DNA from: CAXQZM01 sp965229645
Lineage (GTDB): Bacteria > Pseudomonadota > Alphaproteobacteria > UBA7985
Direction of reading: 5' to 3'
Assembly: GCA_965229645.1 (NCBI GenBank)
Contig: OZ245893.1
Coordinates: forward strand, 2,232,001 to 2,296,000
Length of the DNA stretch: 64,000 bases
Shown here: piece after piece, positions 26,702 to 34,994 of the stretch
Numbering within the stretch: the first letter of the stretch is position 1
Layout: each line of letters starts with the position of its first letter
Program-made: the position numbers and the translations under genes
The notes under the pieces: model-generated
Seen by the model: only the letters and a program-made list of their open reading frames with translations
The model's database searches: none
Told to the model about the DNA's origin: nothing

Positions 26702-27952
26702 ATGGCTTATTCTGCGTGGCGAATTTTTACCGAAGGTTTGACGGGCAACAAGGGCTGGCGGCGGACGTGGCGCAAGCCTGACCCCAAGCCGCGATACCAG
26801 ATTGTGATTGTGGGCGGGGGCGGCCACGGTTTGGCGACGGCGCACTATTTAGCCAAAGTCCATGGGATTACCGATGTCGCGGTGCTGGAAAAGGGTTGGC
26901 TCGGCTCGGGGAACATTGGGCGGAACACAACCATTATTCGCTCCAACTACATGTTGCCAGGCAACGAGGCCTTTTACGAACTCGCCTTGCAGCTCTGGGA
27001 AGGGTTGGAGCAGGACCTGAACTACAATGCCATGGTCTCGCAGCGGGGGATTTTGAATCTCTACCACTCGGACCCGCAGCGCGACGCCTATGCGCGGCGC
27101 GGGAACGCCATGCGCCTCCATGGCGCTGACGCCGACTTGCTCGACGCCGATCAGGTGCGCGCGCTCTACCCCTTCTTGAACTTTGCCAATGCCCGCTTCC
27201 CCATTCGCGGGGGCTTGTTGCAACGCCGGGGCGGGTCCGTGCGCCACGATGCCGTCGCTTGGGGTTATGCCCATGCGGCGGATCGGCGCGGCGTGGATCT
27301 AATCGAAAATTGCGAAGTGACGGGCTTTTTGATGGAGGGGGGCGCATGCCTGGGCGTAGAAACTACCCGCGGGCCGATCCGTGCGGCCAAGGTTGCGGTC
27401 TGCGTCGCGGGATCTTCCAGCCAGGTTATGGCCAAGGCGGGAATGCGTCTGCCGATCGAATCCCATGTCTTGCAAGCTTTCGTTTCTGAAGGGCTGAAGC
27501 CGATCATCCCTGGTGTCATTACCTACGGTGCGGGGCACTTTTACATTTCCCAGTCCGACAAGGGCGGTCTGGTGTTTGGCGGGGACTTAGACGGCTACAA
27601 TTCCTACGCGCAGCGGGGCAATCTGCCGACGGTTGAGGATGTGTGCGAGGGCGGTGTGTCGCTCATGCCCGCCATCGGACGCGCCCGGCTCTTACGATCC
27701 TGGGGCGGGCTCATGGACATGTCCATGGACGGGTCGCCCTTCATCGACAAGACGGGCATTGCGGGCCTCTATTTCAACGGCGGTTGGTGCTACGGCGGGT
27801 TCAAGGCAACGCCCGCCAGCGGTTACTGCTACGCCCATCTGCTCGCCACCGATCAACCGCATGCAACCGCGAGAGCCTACGGCCTCAATCGCTTTCGGGC
27901 AGGACAGATGATCGATGAAAAAGGCATGGGCGCGCAGCCCAATCTGCACTGA
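26702..27952 (+). CDS. soxB: Sarcosine oxidase beta subunit
   Basis: A 416-residue flavoprotein, the catalytic subunit of heterotetrameric sarcosine oxidase, which oxidises sarcosine to glycine and passes a methylene group to folate in the alpha subunit. The dinucleotide-binding motif is VIVGGGGHGLATAHYLA at residues 37-53. The segment RHDAVAWGYAHAADRRG contains the histidine that in this family carries covalent FMN. The C-terminal part has PFIDKTGIAGLYFNGGWCYG. It begins the operon soxB-soxD-soxA-soxG. The upstream 180 bp adjoin IS and repeat sequence, so its promoter may be affected by them. Confidence 0.96.
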   Translation: MAYSAWRIFTEGLTGNKGWRRTWRKPDPKPRYQIVIVGGGGHGLATAHYLAKVHGITDVAVLEKGWLGSGNIGRNTTIIRSNYMLPGNEAFYELALQLWEGLEQDLNYNAMVSQRGILNLYHSDPQRDAYARRGNAMRLHGADADLLDADQVRALYPFLNFANARFPIRGGLLQRRGGSVRHDAVAWGYAHAADRRGVDLIENCEVTGFLMEGGACLGVETTRGPIRAAKVAVCVAGSSSQVMAKAGMRLPIESHVLQAFVSEGLKPIIPGVITYGAGHFYISQSDKGGLVFGGDLDGYNSYAQRGNLPTVEDVCEGGVSLMPAIGRARLLRSWGGLMDMSMDGSPFIDKTGIAGLYFNGGWCYGGFKATPASGYCYAHLLATDQPHATARAYGLNRFRAGQMIDEKGMGAQPNLH

Positions 27953-27983
27953 GGCAAAGGCGACCACACAAGGCGACCATACC

Positions 27984-28271
27984 ATGATTATTCCCCATCC
28001 CCTGCTCGGCCCTCGCGACGCTGCCGAGTTTACTTACCTCGGCGACGCAGCGCTTCTGGAACGCCCCGATTGGACCACAGCGACGGCGGCTGAGGACTTT
28101 CACGACTATGCCTATCTGCGCGACAACCCCGCTGGGCCCCTGCGCGAGTTGTGGTTCCATGAACAGGGAGATCGGTCCTGGTTAATCGTCACGCGACATA
28201 CCTTGACCCACGAGATCTTGTCGGTTGAGTTGGCCCGCGATGCGGCGCGTGCTCTGGCCAAGGGAGCTTAG
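27984..28271 (+). CDS. soxD: Sarcosine oxidase delta subunit lacking the zinc-binding cysteines
   Basis: A 95-residue protein that fits SoxD by position and sequence: GPRDAAEFTYLGDA, FHDYAYLRDNPAGPLRELWF and TRHTLTHEILSVE. Typical SoxD binds zinc through two cysteines near the N-terminus (CPYCG) and a His/Cys pair near WxHxxGC. Here the first reads PHPLLG and the second FHEQGDRSW, so no cysteine is left in the whole protein. The fold may be kept without zinc. The ATG at 27984 suits the family start, and the 23 residues of the longer frame overlap soxB. It lies 2 bp before soxA. Confidence 0.88.
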   Translation: MIIPHPLLGPRDAAEFTYLGDAALLERPDWTTATAAEDFHDYAYLRDNPAGPLRELWFHEQGDRSWLIVTRHTLTHEILSVELARDAARALAKGA

Positions 28272-28273
28272 GA

Positions 28274-31189
28274 ATGGCCAAAACTTTTCGTCTTGCCAGC
28301 GGCGGGCGCATCGATCGCTCCCTGCCTCAGCAGTTTCGTTTTGATGGCAAGGCTTACGAGGGTTGCCTTGGGGATACCCTGGCCTCTGCCTTACTCGCCA
28401 ACGGCGTGCATTTTGTCGGTCGCAGTTTCAAATACCACCGCCCCCGCGGAATCTTCAGCGCTGGCCCCGAAGAACCCAACGCGCTGGTAGAGCTCGGCAT
28501 GGGTGCCGATCAAGAGCCCAATACTCGTGCCACCCAGACCGAGCTGTTCGACGGATTGGTGGCGCGCAGCCAAAACCACGTTGGCAGTTTGCGCCACGAT
28601 CTGATGGCGGTCAACGACTGGCTCGCCCCTTGGTTGGGGGCAGGGTTCTACTACAAAACCTTCATGTGGCCCGCCGCTTTTTGGGAACGCGTTTACGAGC
28701 CGCTCATTCGTCGCGCGGCAGGGTTGGGACGGCTCAGCGGCCAGGCCGACCCCGATTGCTACGACAAGGGTTTTTTGCACTGCGATGTGCTGATTGTCGG
28801 CGCGGGCCCCGCAGGCCTCGCCGCCGCCAAACACGCGGGCGAGGCGGGCGCTCAGGTCATTGTGGCGGAGCAAGACTTCGTGGTCGGCGGGCGCCTCCAG
28901 GCAGATGCGCAGCACATTGAGGGTCAGGAAGGGGCGGCTTGGGCCAAGGCGACTTGGGCAGCGCTGCGCGCCATGCCCAATGTGCGCCTGCTGCCCCGAA
29001 CCATGGTCTTTGGGGCCTACGACCACGGGATCTATGGCTTGTTAGAAACCAAGGCCGACCCGTACCCACCGCGCAACCACAAGCCGCGCCAAGTGCTGTG
29101 GCGTTGCTACACCCAGCGGGCGCTCGTCTGCGCAGGCGCGACCGAACGGCCCCTCGTCTTTGGCAACAACGACCGCCCTGGCATCATGCTGGCGGGTGCG
29201 GTGCGGACCTACCTGCGCCGCTTTGCCGTGCGCCCTGGCGCACGTCTGGGCATTTTCGCAAACAACACCCACGCCCTTGCCGAGACCCAGCACGCAGCGG
29301 AGATCGCGGGCATGGAGACCGTCCCCCTCGACTTGAACCAGGGCCAAGACCTGATCAACACCAAAGGCCACGCGCGTGTGCGCGACTTGATCCTGGCAAA
29401 TGGACGGCGCGAACGGGTCGATTGCTTGGCGGTTTCGGGGGGCTGGAACCCCAATGTCCACCTGTCGTGCCATCTGCGCGGCCGCCCCAGGTGGCGCGAG
29501 GACATCGCGGCTTTTGTTCCTGGGGATCTCTTGCCGCCAGGGCAGCTGGTGGCGGGGGCGGCAAACGGCACCTACGATACGCTCGCCTGCTTAAACGAAG
29601 GATGGGACCAAGCGGGCCAAGCGCTTCAGGCTCTCGGCCTCAAGTCTCAAACTCGCCCACCCTGGCACGTTGAGGGCCAGGGGTCCGTCGGGTCGCAGAG
29701 CGCGCGCCTTTGGGTCGCGGGGTCTACGCCCCGCGCCTGGGTCGATTTGCAAAACGATGTCACCGCCAAAGATATTCGAATCGCGCAGCAAGAGGGGTTT
29801 GAGGCGGTCGAGCACCTAAAGCGCTACACCACCCTCGGCATGGCGACCGACCAGGGCAAAACCTCCAACGTTCTTGGGCTGGCGATTATGGCCGAGCTGA
29901 CGGGCAAATCGATTCCCGAGACGGGCACCACAATCTACCGACCCCCGTCCAGCCCCCTTACCATCGGTGCCCTGGCGGGGCGCGCTGTCGGCCAGCAGTT
30001 CAAGCCGACCCGGCTCACCCCCTCCCACGCGTGGGCCGAGCGCCACGGTGCCACCTTCGTTGAAACGGGCCTATGGATGCGCGCCCAATGGTTCGCCCAA
30101 GATGACGAAACGCACTGGCGGCACTCGGTCGATCGCGAGGTTCGGACCACCCGGTCGCGCGTCGGGATCTGCGATGTGACGACCCTGGGCAAAATCGACA
30201 TCCAGGGCCGCGATGCGGCGGCGTTCGTCAACAAAGTTTATGCCAACCCGTTTGCCAAATTGCCAGTCGGTAAGGTCCGCTACGGCCTCATGTTGCGGGA
30301 GGACGGGTTGGTCATGGACGACGGCACGACCGCGCGCCTGGCAGAGACCCACTTCCTTATGACCACCACCACGGCCAACGCCGTCAGCGTGTTTCGACAC
30401 CTAGAGTTTTGCCGCCAATGCCTGTGGCCCCATATGGACGTATCGCTGATTTCGGTCACCGAACAGTGGGCGCAGTTCGCGGTGGCGGGACCGCAATCGC
30501 GGGCCCTGCTGCAAAAAATCGTCGATCCTGCCCACGACCTCAGCAACGAGGCCTTTCCCTTCATGGCGTGCGCGGAGATCAGCGTGTGCGGGGGGGTGCA
30601 GGCACGGCTGTTCCGTGTCTCCTTCTCGGGCGAAATGGCGTACGAGCTGGCGGTGCCAGCCCGCTACGGTGAGGCTCTGATGGCCGCCCTCATGGCGGCA
30701 GGGGACGAGTTTGGCGCCGAGCCCTACGGGACCGAGGCGCTGGGCGTCATGCGCATCGAAAAGGGACACCCAGCGGGCAATGAACTGAACGGTCAAACCA
30801 CGGCGCTCAACATGGGTCTCGGCGGCCTGACTTCGACAAAGAAAGACTATATCGGCCATACGCTCGCCCGCCGCGCCGAATTGGCACGCGCGGACGGCGT
30901 GCGTCTTGTTGGCTTCAAGCCCTTGCAGGATGGGGCCATGCTGACCGCAGGTGCGCACTTTATCGACCTCGGCAAGGACGCGGTAGCGGCGCACGATTTG
31001 GGTTATATGACCTCGGTCGCCTACTCGCCCACGCTTGGCCATTCCATCGGCCTTGGCTACTTGGAACGTGGCAGCGAACGCGTCGGCGAGCAGGTTCGCG
31101 CCGTCGATTTGGTACGGGGAACGGACCAAGTCGTCGAAGTCTTGTCGCCCCATATGTTTGACCCGGAGGGAGGGCGTCAACGTGACTAA
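28274..31189 (+). CDS. soxA: Sarcosine oxidase alpha subunit
   Basis: The 971-residue alpha subunit. Residues 1-100 form a 2Fe-2S-ferredoxin-like fold (DGKAYEGCLGDTLASALLAN). A pyridine-nucleotide-disulfide oxidoreductase domain follows with VLIVGAGPAGLAAAKHAGEA near residue 175. The C-terminal 370 residues are a GcvT-like folate-binding domain (from about TRSRVGICDVTTLGKIDIQG to the end). It receives the methylene group from the beta subunit and forms 5,10-methylene-tetrahydrofolate. Length matches the family. The stop overlaps the soxG start by 8 bp. Confidence 0.96.
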   Translation: MAKTFRLASGGRIDRSLPQQFRFDGKAYEGCLGDTLASALLANGVHFVGRSFKYHRPRGIFSAGPEEPNALVELGMGADQEPNTRATQTELFDGLVARSQNHVGSLRHDLMAVNDWLAPWLGAGFYYKTFMWPAAFWERVYEPLIRRAAGLGRLSGQADPDCYDKGFLHCDVLIVGAGPAGLAAAKHAGEAGAQVIVAEQDFVVGGRLQADAQHIEGQEGAAWAKATWAALRAMPNVRLLPRTMVFGAYDHGIYGLLETKADPYPPRNHKPRQVLWRCYTQRALVCAGATERPLVFGNNDRPGIMLAGAVRTYLRRFAVRPGARLGIFANNTHALAETQHAAEIAGMETVPLDLNQGQDLINTKGHARVRDLILANGRRERVDCLAVSGGWNPNVHLSCHLRGRPRWREDIAAFVPGDLLPPGQLVAGAANGTYDTLACLNEGWDQAGQALQALGLKSQTRPPWHVEGQGSVGSQSARLWVAGSTPRAWVDLQNDVTAKDIRIAQQEGFEAVEHLKRYTTLGMATDQGKTSNVLGLAIMAELTGKSIPETGTTIYRPPSSPLTIGALAGRAVGQQFKPTRLTPSHAWAERHGATFVETGLWMRAQWFAQDDETHWRHSVDREVRTTRSRVGICDVTTLGKIDIQGRDAAAFVNKVYANPFAKLPVGKVRYGLMLREDGLVMDDGTTARLAETHFLMTTTTANAVSVFRHLEFCRQCLWPHMDVSLISVTEQWAQFAVAGPQSRALLQKIVDPAHDLSNEAFPFMACAEISVCGGVQARLFRVSFSGEMAYELAVPARYGEALMAALMAAGDEFGAEPYGTEALGVMRIEKGHPAGNELNGQTTALNMGLGGLTSTKKDYIGHTLARRAELARADGVRLVGFKPLQDGAMLTAGAHFIDLGKDAVAAHDLGYMTSVAYSPTLGHSIGLGYLERGSERVGEQVRAVDLVRGTDQVVEVLSPHMFDPEGGRQRD

Positions 31190-31748
31190 CCCAAGTTTGC
31201 GCCCGACGTCGCCCCTGGACGGATTTGACCAAAGTTGGGGTTCCTTGCGTTTGCACGAAGTGCCCGCGCGGTCCCTGATTTCGCTGGCGGTTCCTTTGGA
31301 CGGGGACGCGGCTTTTGCGGCGTTCCTTGCGGAGGAATTTGGCCTTAGTCCCGTCGCGCCAGGGGAATCGCAAACTCGAGAGGGCAAGGCCTTGCTCGGT
31401 TTGGCCCGCGATCAAGCGTTCCTAGTCCTGCCCTTTGCCGACATTCCGTTCCCCCCCGAACGGGTGCTGGCGGCGCAGGGGCGCGCCTATCTCACCGACC
31501 AGTCCGATTCCTGGGCGCATCTGGAAATTGCGGGACCAGACGTGCGAACAGCGCTAGAGCGCATGTGCCCCCTCAACCTGGACCCCGCGCGTTTTGCCAT
31601 CGGCGCGGTCGCGCGCACGGCAATGGAGCATCTGAACGTGATCATCTGGCGGACCGATCAAAATACCTTTCAGCTCATGAGCGCACGCTCCTCGGCTCGG
31701 TCTTTTCTGCACGCCCTTAAGGTGTCGATCGAAAACACTCGTTCTTGA
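31182..31748 (+). CDS. soxG: Sarcosine oxidase gamma subunit
   Basis: A 188-residue GcvT-like small subunit with LARDQAFLVLPFADIP, a central SDSWAHLEIAGPDVRTALER and a C-terminal RTDQNTFQLMSARSSARSF, as in SoxG. The start is taken as GTG at 31182, which overlaps the end of soxA and gives the family N-terminus VTNPSLRPTSPLDG. An ATG-led longer frame begins 147 bp upstream but would lie wholly inside soxA. It ends the sox operon, and the next gene is convergent. Confidence 0.9.
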   Translation: MTNPSLRPTSPLDGFDQSWGSLRLHEVPARSLISLAVPLDGDAAFAAFLAEEFGLSPVAPGESQTREGKALLGLARDQAFLVLPFADIPFPPERVLAAQGRAYLTDQSDSWAHLEIAGPDVRTALERMCPLNLDPARFAIGAVARTAMEHLNVIIWRTDQNTFQLMSARSSARSFLHALKVSIENTRS

Positions 31749-31797
31749 GCCTCCGTAAAAGCCCACGTGGTTTTTGGGGCAAAGTGGGAAGCGGCGG

Positions 31798-32502
31798 CTA
31801 TTTTCCAGCGAGGGCAGCGCGTCCACCGTCAACACCAATCACCTGACCCGTCATCCAACCGCTGCCTGGGGAAACCAAAAACGCCCCGAGCGGTCCAAAG
31901 TCCTCGGCCTCTCCTAGACGGCCCAGAGGATGGAGCTTAGCCAAGGCGCTCGCCAGAGCAGCTTGGTCGGTCATGGACTTGGCAAGGGATGTGTGGGTCA
32001 GCGAGGGCGCGAGGCAGTTAACGCGGACGTGGGGCGCCAGTTCCGCTGCCAAGGCGCGCGTCAAGCCTTCAACTCCGCCCTTGGCCGCAGATATGGCCGC
32101 ATGGCCTGCAAACCCCTGACCCACAGCCACGGTCGAAAACAGCACGACCGCGCCCTTGTTTCTCTTGAGGGTTGGGGCCGCGGCCTTAACGGCTTGTGCG
32201 GCCGCCAAGGTGTTGAGCGCGAAGGCGCTCATGAAGTCCTCGGAAGTGAGGGCCTGCAACGGCTTGAGGACAAGGGAACCGACAGCGAATACGAGGCCCG
32301 TCAGATCATCGCCTGCGTCCGCAACGGCGGCGGCAAGTTGCTCGGCATCCAGAACATCGCATACTCTGCCGTCCAGCCCAGACGCTGAGAGCTTTTGCGC
32401 GGACCGACTGGTGATATGGACGCGCCCGCCTTGGGCCAGCAGCGTATCGGCGATGGCGCGACCGATCCCGTCGCAGCCCCCAAAAATAAGCGTCTTTGTC
32501 AT
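31798..32502 (-). CDS. Short-chain dehydrogenase/reductase with altered catalytic motif
   Basis: A 234-residue SDR with the cofactor motif FGGCDGIGRAIADTLLAQGG, the NxAG-equivalent region FALNTLAAAQAV and a C-terminal GWMTGQVIGVDGGRAAL. The usual YxxxK reads AISAAKGGVEGL, so the lysine is kept but the catalytic tyrosine is isoleucine. Either another residue supplies the proton or the protein has a different role. It is a single gene, convergent with soxG. Substrate unknown. Confidence 0.88.
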   Translation of the reverse strand: MTKTLIFGGCDGIGRAIADTLLAQGGRVHITSRSAQKLSASGLDGRVCDVLDAEQLAAAVADAGDDLTGLVFAVGSLVLKPLQALTSEDFMSAFALNTLAAAQAVKAAAPTLKRNKGAVVLFSTVAVGQGFAGHAAISAAKGGVEGLTRALAAELAPHVRVNCLAPSLTHTSLAKSMTDQAALASALAKLHPLGRLGEAEDFGPLGAFLVSPGSGWMTGQVIGVDGGRAALAGK

Positions 32503-32583
32503 AGGCTGGAGCTACGGCTTTTCGTGCCTGTATTGAATCGATTGAATGGTTTTAGTCCTTTTGTTGACACGCCGAAAGGGACA

Positions 32584-32973
32584 TCAATTTACGGTAAAGG
32601 ATTCACCGCAGCCGCAACGGCCTGTTTCGTTGGGATTTTCGAATACAAACCCCGAAAACAAACGCTCTTCGCGGTAGTCCATGACCGAGCCGATCAGAAA
32701 CATGATCGCTGTCGGTTCGACCAAAACCCGCACCCCCGCGACATCGATTTCTTCTTCAAAAGGTTTCTTTTCGGTGGCGTACTGAATGAAGTAGGAATTG
32801 CCCGAGCACCCGGTCGTGCGCACGCCAACGCGCAGCCCCAGCAAGCGATCTGCGTCCTGGCAATCAATCGCACTCGCGGGGACCTTGCGCGGGTCCGTGG
32901 TCGCCATCAGGGCGGCCAACTGGCTTTGAGCTTTGTCCGTAAGAGTCAAAATGGGCGCTGGCATGAACCCCAT
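32584..32973 (-). CDS. sufA: A-type Fe-S carrier (SufA/HesB/IscA family)
   Basis: A 129-residue carrier with the three conserved cysteines: one in RTTGCSGNSYFIQYA and two in the terminal CGCGESFTVN. A-type proteins receive clusters from SufBCD and deliver them to apoproteins. The start could be 32973 or the methionine three codons later (32964), and I see no clear ribosome site to decide. It lies downstream of the suf genes in the same direction, so it may be the last gene of that unit. Confidence 0.92.
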   Translation of the reverse strand: MGFMPAPILTLTDKAQSQLAALMATTDPRKVPASAIDCQDADRLLGLRVGVRTTGCSGNSYFIQYATEKKPFEEEIDVAGVRVLVEPTAIMFLIGSVMDYREERLFSGFVFENPNETGRCGCGESFTVN

Positions 32974-33045
32974 GTGCGCTTTGCTCGGCCTTAGGTCAAG
33001 GTGTCGACGTCAGGGCAATTGTAGCCTCCGTCACAGCTCAATTCG

Positions 33046-33525
33046 CTAGAAAAATCCTATCATGGCCGCGAGGATCAAGATGCCCGACGCCATCAAGGCG
33101 CCCAGGCGGATGGTCAAACGCTGCTCAACAAACCTCATGTCGTGCTTAATTTCGGCGATGTCGCGTTTGAGGCCAAATATGTCCTGCTTGATTTCGGCAA
33201 TTTCGCGTTTGATTTCAGCGATCTCCCGCTTGAGTTCACCTATGTCTTGCTTGATTTCTGCGATTTCCCGCTTGAGTTCAACTATTTCTTGCTTGATTTC
33301 TGCGGTCTCGCGATTCAGCTTAGCTATTTCTTGCTTGATTTCTACGGTCTCACGATTCAACGCAGCTATGTCTTGCTTGACTTCGGCTATATCACGCTTC
33401 GTCGCCAGATTGGCTTCAATCAAACGAACTTGCTCGTTGGCGAGAACCTCCGCTTGCGCTTCAGGCATACCTGCGGAGGTGAGATTCTTCACAAAGCGAT
33501 GGGTGTCGAAAGCTAAACTTTCCAT
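33046..33525 (-). CDS. DUF1640/CCDC90-like coiled-coil protein with C-terminal membrane anchor
   Basis: A 159-residue protein. The first 45 residues (AFDTHRFVKNLTSAGMPEAQ) match the DUF1640/CCDC90 start. Residues 46-130 are a long coiled coil built from 14-residue and 7-residue variants of EIKQEIAELKRE. The last 20 residues (LGALMASGILILAAMIGFF) form one membrane segment. Repeating units are obvious in the DNA too, so copy number may vary. It lies inside the suf run between the sufT and A-type carrier genes, about 70-150 bp from each. A role in Fe-S assembly is only suggested by place. Confidence 0.85.
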   Translation of the reverse strand: MESLAFDTHRFVKNLTSAGMPEAQAEVLANEQVRLIEANLATKRDIAEVKQDIAALNRETVEIKQEIAKLNRETAEIKQEIVELKREIAEIKQDIGELKREIAEIKREIAEIKQDIFGLKRDIAEIKHDMRFVEQRLTIRLGALMASGILILAAMIGFF

Positions 33526-33675
33526 GCAGGGTATCTAGCATTCTAGTTGAGATTCGCAATAGGCGCACGTTGGTGAAGAACCAGGCCGAGTTGAATACAA
33601 ACGCGAAAGGTTTTTGGATCGGATCCAAAGCCCGCAGGGTGCGAGGAGCGTCCGTACCGAAACGCGCCCAGGATT

Positions 33676-34101
33676 TCACATTTCCAGCACTAGGCGCGCA
33701 TCGTCGGACATCTTATCTTTGGTCCAGGCGGGCTCCCAAACCAGATTGACGGTCACGATTCCGACCCCTGGGACGGCGGCTAAGGTTTCGGCGACTTGGC
33801 CAGGAAAGGTCCCCGCTACAGGACAGCCTGGGGCCGTCAAGGTCATGTCCACCGCTACAGCCCCGTCTTGACCCCGTTCGACCCTGTAGATGAGCCCCAA
33901 GTCGTAGATATTGACGGGAATCTCGGGATCGTAAATCGTTTTGAGGGCTGCGATGAGGTTTTCTTGGTCCGCAAACGGTGGATCGCACGGCTGACCCGCG
34001 GTGGCGGTGAAAGTCGCCCCGTCGGCGTGGAGCGTGGCACCTGGGATGAAGTCGGCCAGAGTTTTGCCATCGTCGAGCAGATGCGGCGGCACTCGTGTCA
34101 T
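33676..34101 (-). CDS. sufT: SufT, DUF59/MIP18-family Fe-S assembly factor
   Basis: A 141-residue protein with the DUF59 core TIYDPEIPVNIYDLGLIYRV and the conserved TLTAPGCPVAGTFPGQV containing the single active cysteine. It has an N-terminal extension of about 45 residues, as in SufT. SufT helps maturation of Fe-S proteins. It starts 33 bp after the sufU stop and is on the same strand, so it is probably in the suf operon. Confidence 0.92.
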   Translation of the reverse strand: MTRVPPHLLDDGKTLADFIPGATLHADGATFTATAGQPCDPPFADQENLIAALKTIYDPEIPVNIYDLGLIYRVERGQDGAVAVDMTLTAPGCPVAGTFPGQVAETLAAVPGVGIVTVNLVWEPAWTKDKMSDDARLVLEM

Positions 34102-34134
34102 TGTATCGGTTTCGACCTGGCGTTCAAGGAAACG

Positions 34135-34620
34135 TCAAACATCGCGACCTTGGCTCACCTCAGTCGTCGCCGTCGCTTTGCGATGCAGCGCGCTGTCGAG
34201 TGTGTGCCAAGCCAGGGTAGCGCATTTGACCCGCATAGGAAAGGCGCGCACGCCGCCCAGGATTTCCAAGCGCTGAAAATCTTCGCGGATGTCCACCGAA
34301 AGATCCCCTGGCGGGTCCCCCGTTGCGAGCCTGTGAAAGGCCCGAAACAACTCCATGGCTTGGTCTTGCGTCCGATTTACCAAGACTTCGGTCAAGAGCG
34401 AAGCTGAGGCCTCAGAAATGGCGCATCCTTCACCCTGGAAGCCGACGTCCTCGATGACGCCTTCGCCATTGATACGCAGATAGAGCGCTAACTTGTCCCC
34501 GCACATGGGGTTGTTGCCGTAGGCCTGGTGCGTCGACCCTTCGATCGGCCGCTTGTTGCGTGGGTTCTTGCCATGGTCCAGGATGATTTCCTGGTAGAGC
34601 TCGGTCAAGTCGTCGAACAT
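34135..34620 (-). CDS. sufU: SufU, IscU-like sulfur-transfer/scaffold protein
   Basis: A 161-residue protein with the SufU pattern: NPMCGDKLALYL, the second cysteine in GEGCAISEASASLL, and the third in RVKCATLAWHTL. The insertion between the second and third cysteine that separates SufU from IscU is present. SufU takes sulfur from SufS. The start codon overlaps the stop of the cupin gene by one base, so translation is coupled. Confidence 0.93.
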   Translation of the reverse strand: MFDDLTELYQEIILDHGKNPRNKRPIEGSTHQAYGNNPMCGDKLALYLRINGEGVIEDVGFQGEGCAISEASASLLTEVLVNRTQDQAMELFRAFHRLATGDPPGDLSVDIREDFQRLEILGGVRAFPMRVKCATLAWHTLDSALHRKATATTEVSQGRDV

Positions 34621-34994
34621 CAGATAAAGGGCTCGTCTGGCGCGGTCATGGGCGAGTCGGCGGCGGACCCTGTATTGACCACCGTCTCGGGCTCAAACAG
34701 GAGGACTTGGCACAAGTCCTCGGCCTTGGGGCAATGTTCAACCCCGCGCGGGACGACATGGAACTCGCCAGCGCGAATGCGAACATCGCGATCGCGATAC
34801 TGGATAGTCAACTCACCCGACTGCACAAAAAAGCCCTCGTCGGCGTCGTCATGATGGTGCCACACAAATTCCCCCTGCACCTTGACGAGCTTGATGACTT
34901 GACCGTTCAAATGCGCGACCCGCCGCGGCTGAAAAGTCTCCTCAAACTGGGCGAATTTGTCTTGAAGCGAGACGCTCCCTGCGTGGTTTCTCAT
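34620..34994 (-). CDS. Cupin-domain protein embedded in the suf operon
   Basis: A 124-residue single cupin. Motif 1 is FVWHHHDDADEGFFVQSGEL, with three histidines and a glutamate for metal binding. Motif 2 is PRGVEHCPKA, with the fourth histidine. It is locked into the suf operon, overlapping sufS by 4 bp at its 5' end and sufU by 1 bp at its 3' end. A small metal-binding cupin here could sense or buffer iron or handle a thiol. The function is not known to me, and the location is the main clue. Confidence 0.85.
   Translation of the reverse strand: MRNHAGSVSLQDKFAQFEETFQPRRVAHLNGQVIKLVKVQGEFVWHHHDDADEGFFVQSGELTIQYRDRDVRIRAGEFHVVPRGVEHCPKAEDLCQVLLFEPETVVNTGSAADSPMTAPDEPFI

Noticed and set aside
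33062..33538. Plus-strand repetitive frames opposite the coiled-coil gene
   Set aside because: They mirror the heptad repeats of the DUF1640 gene, which has a clear family start and membrane anchor.
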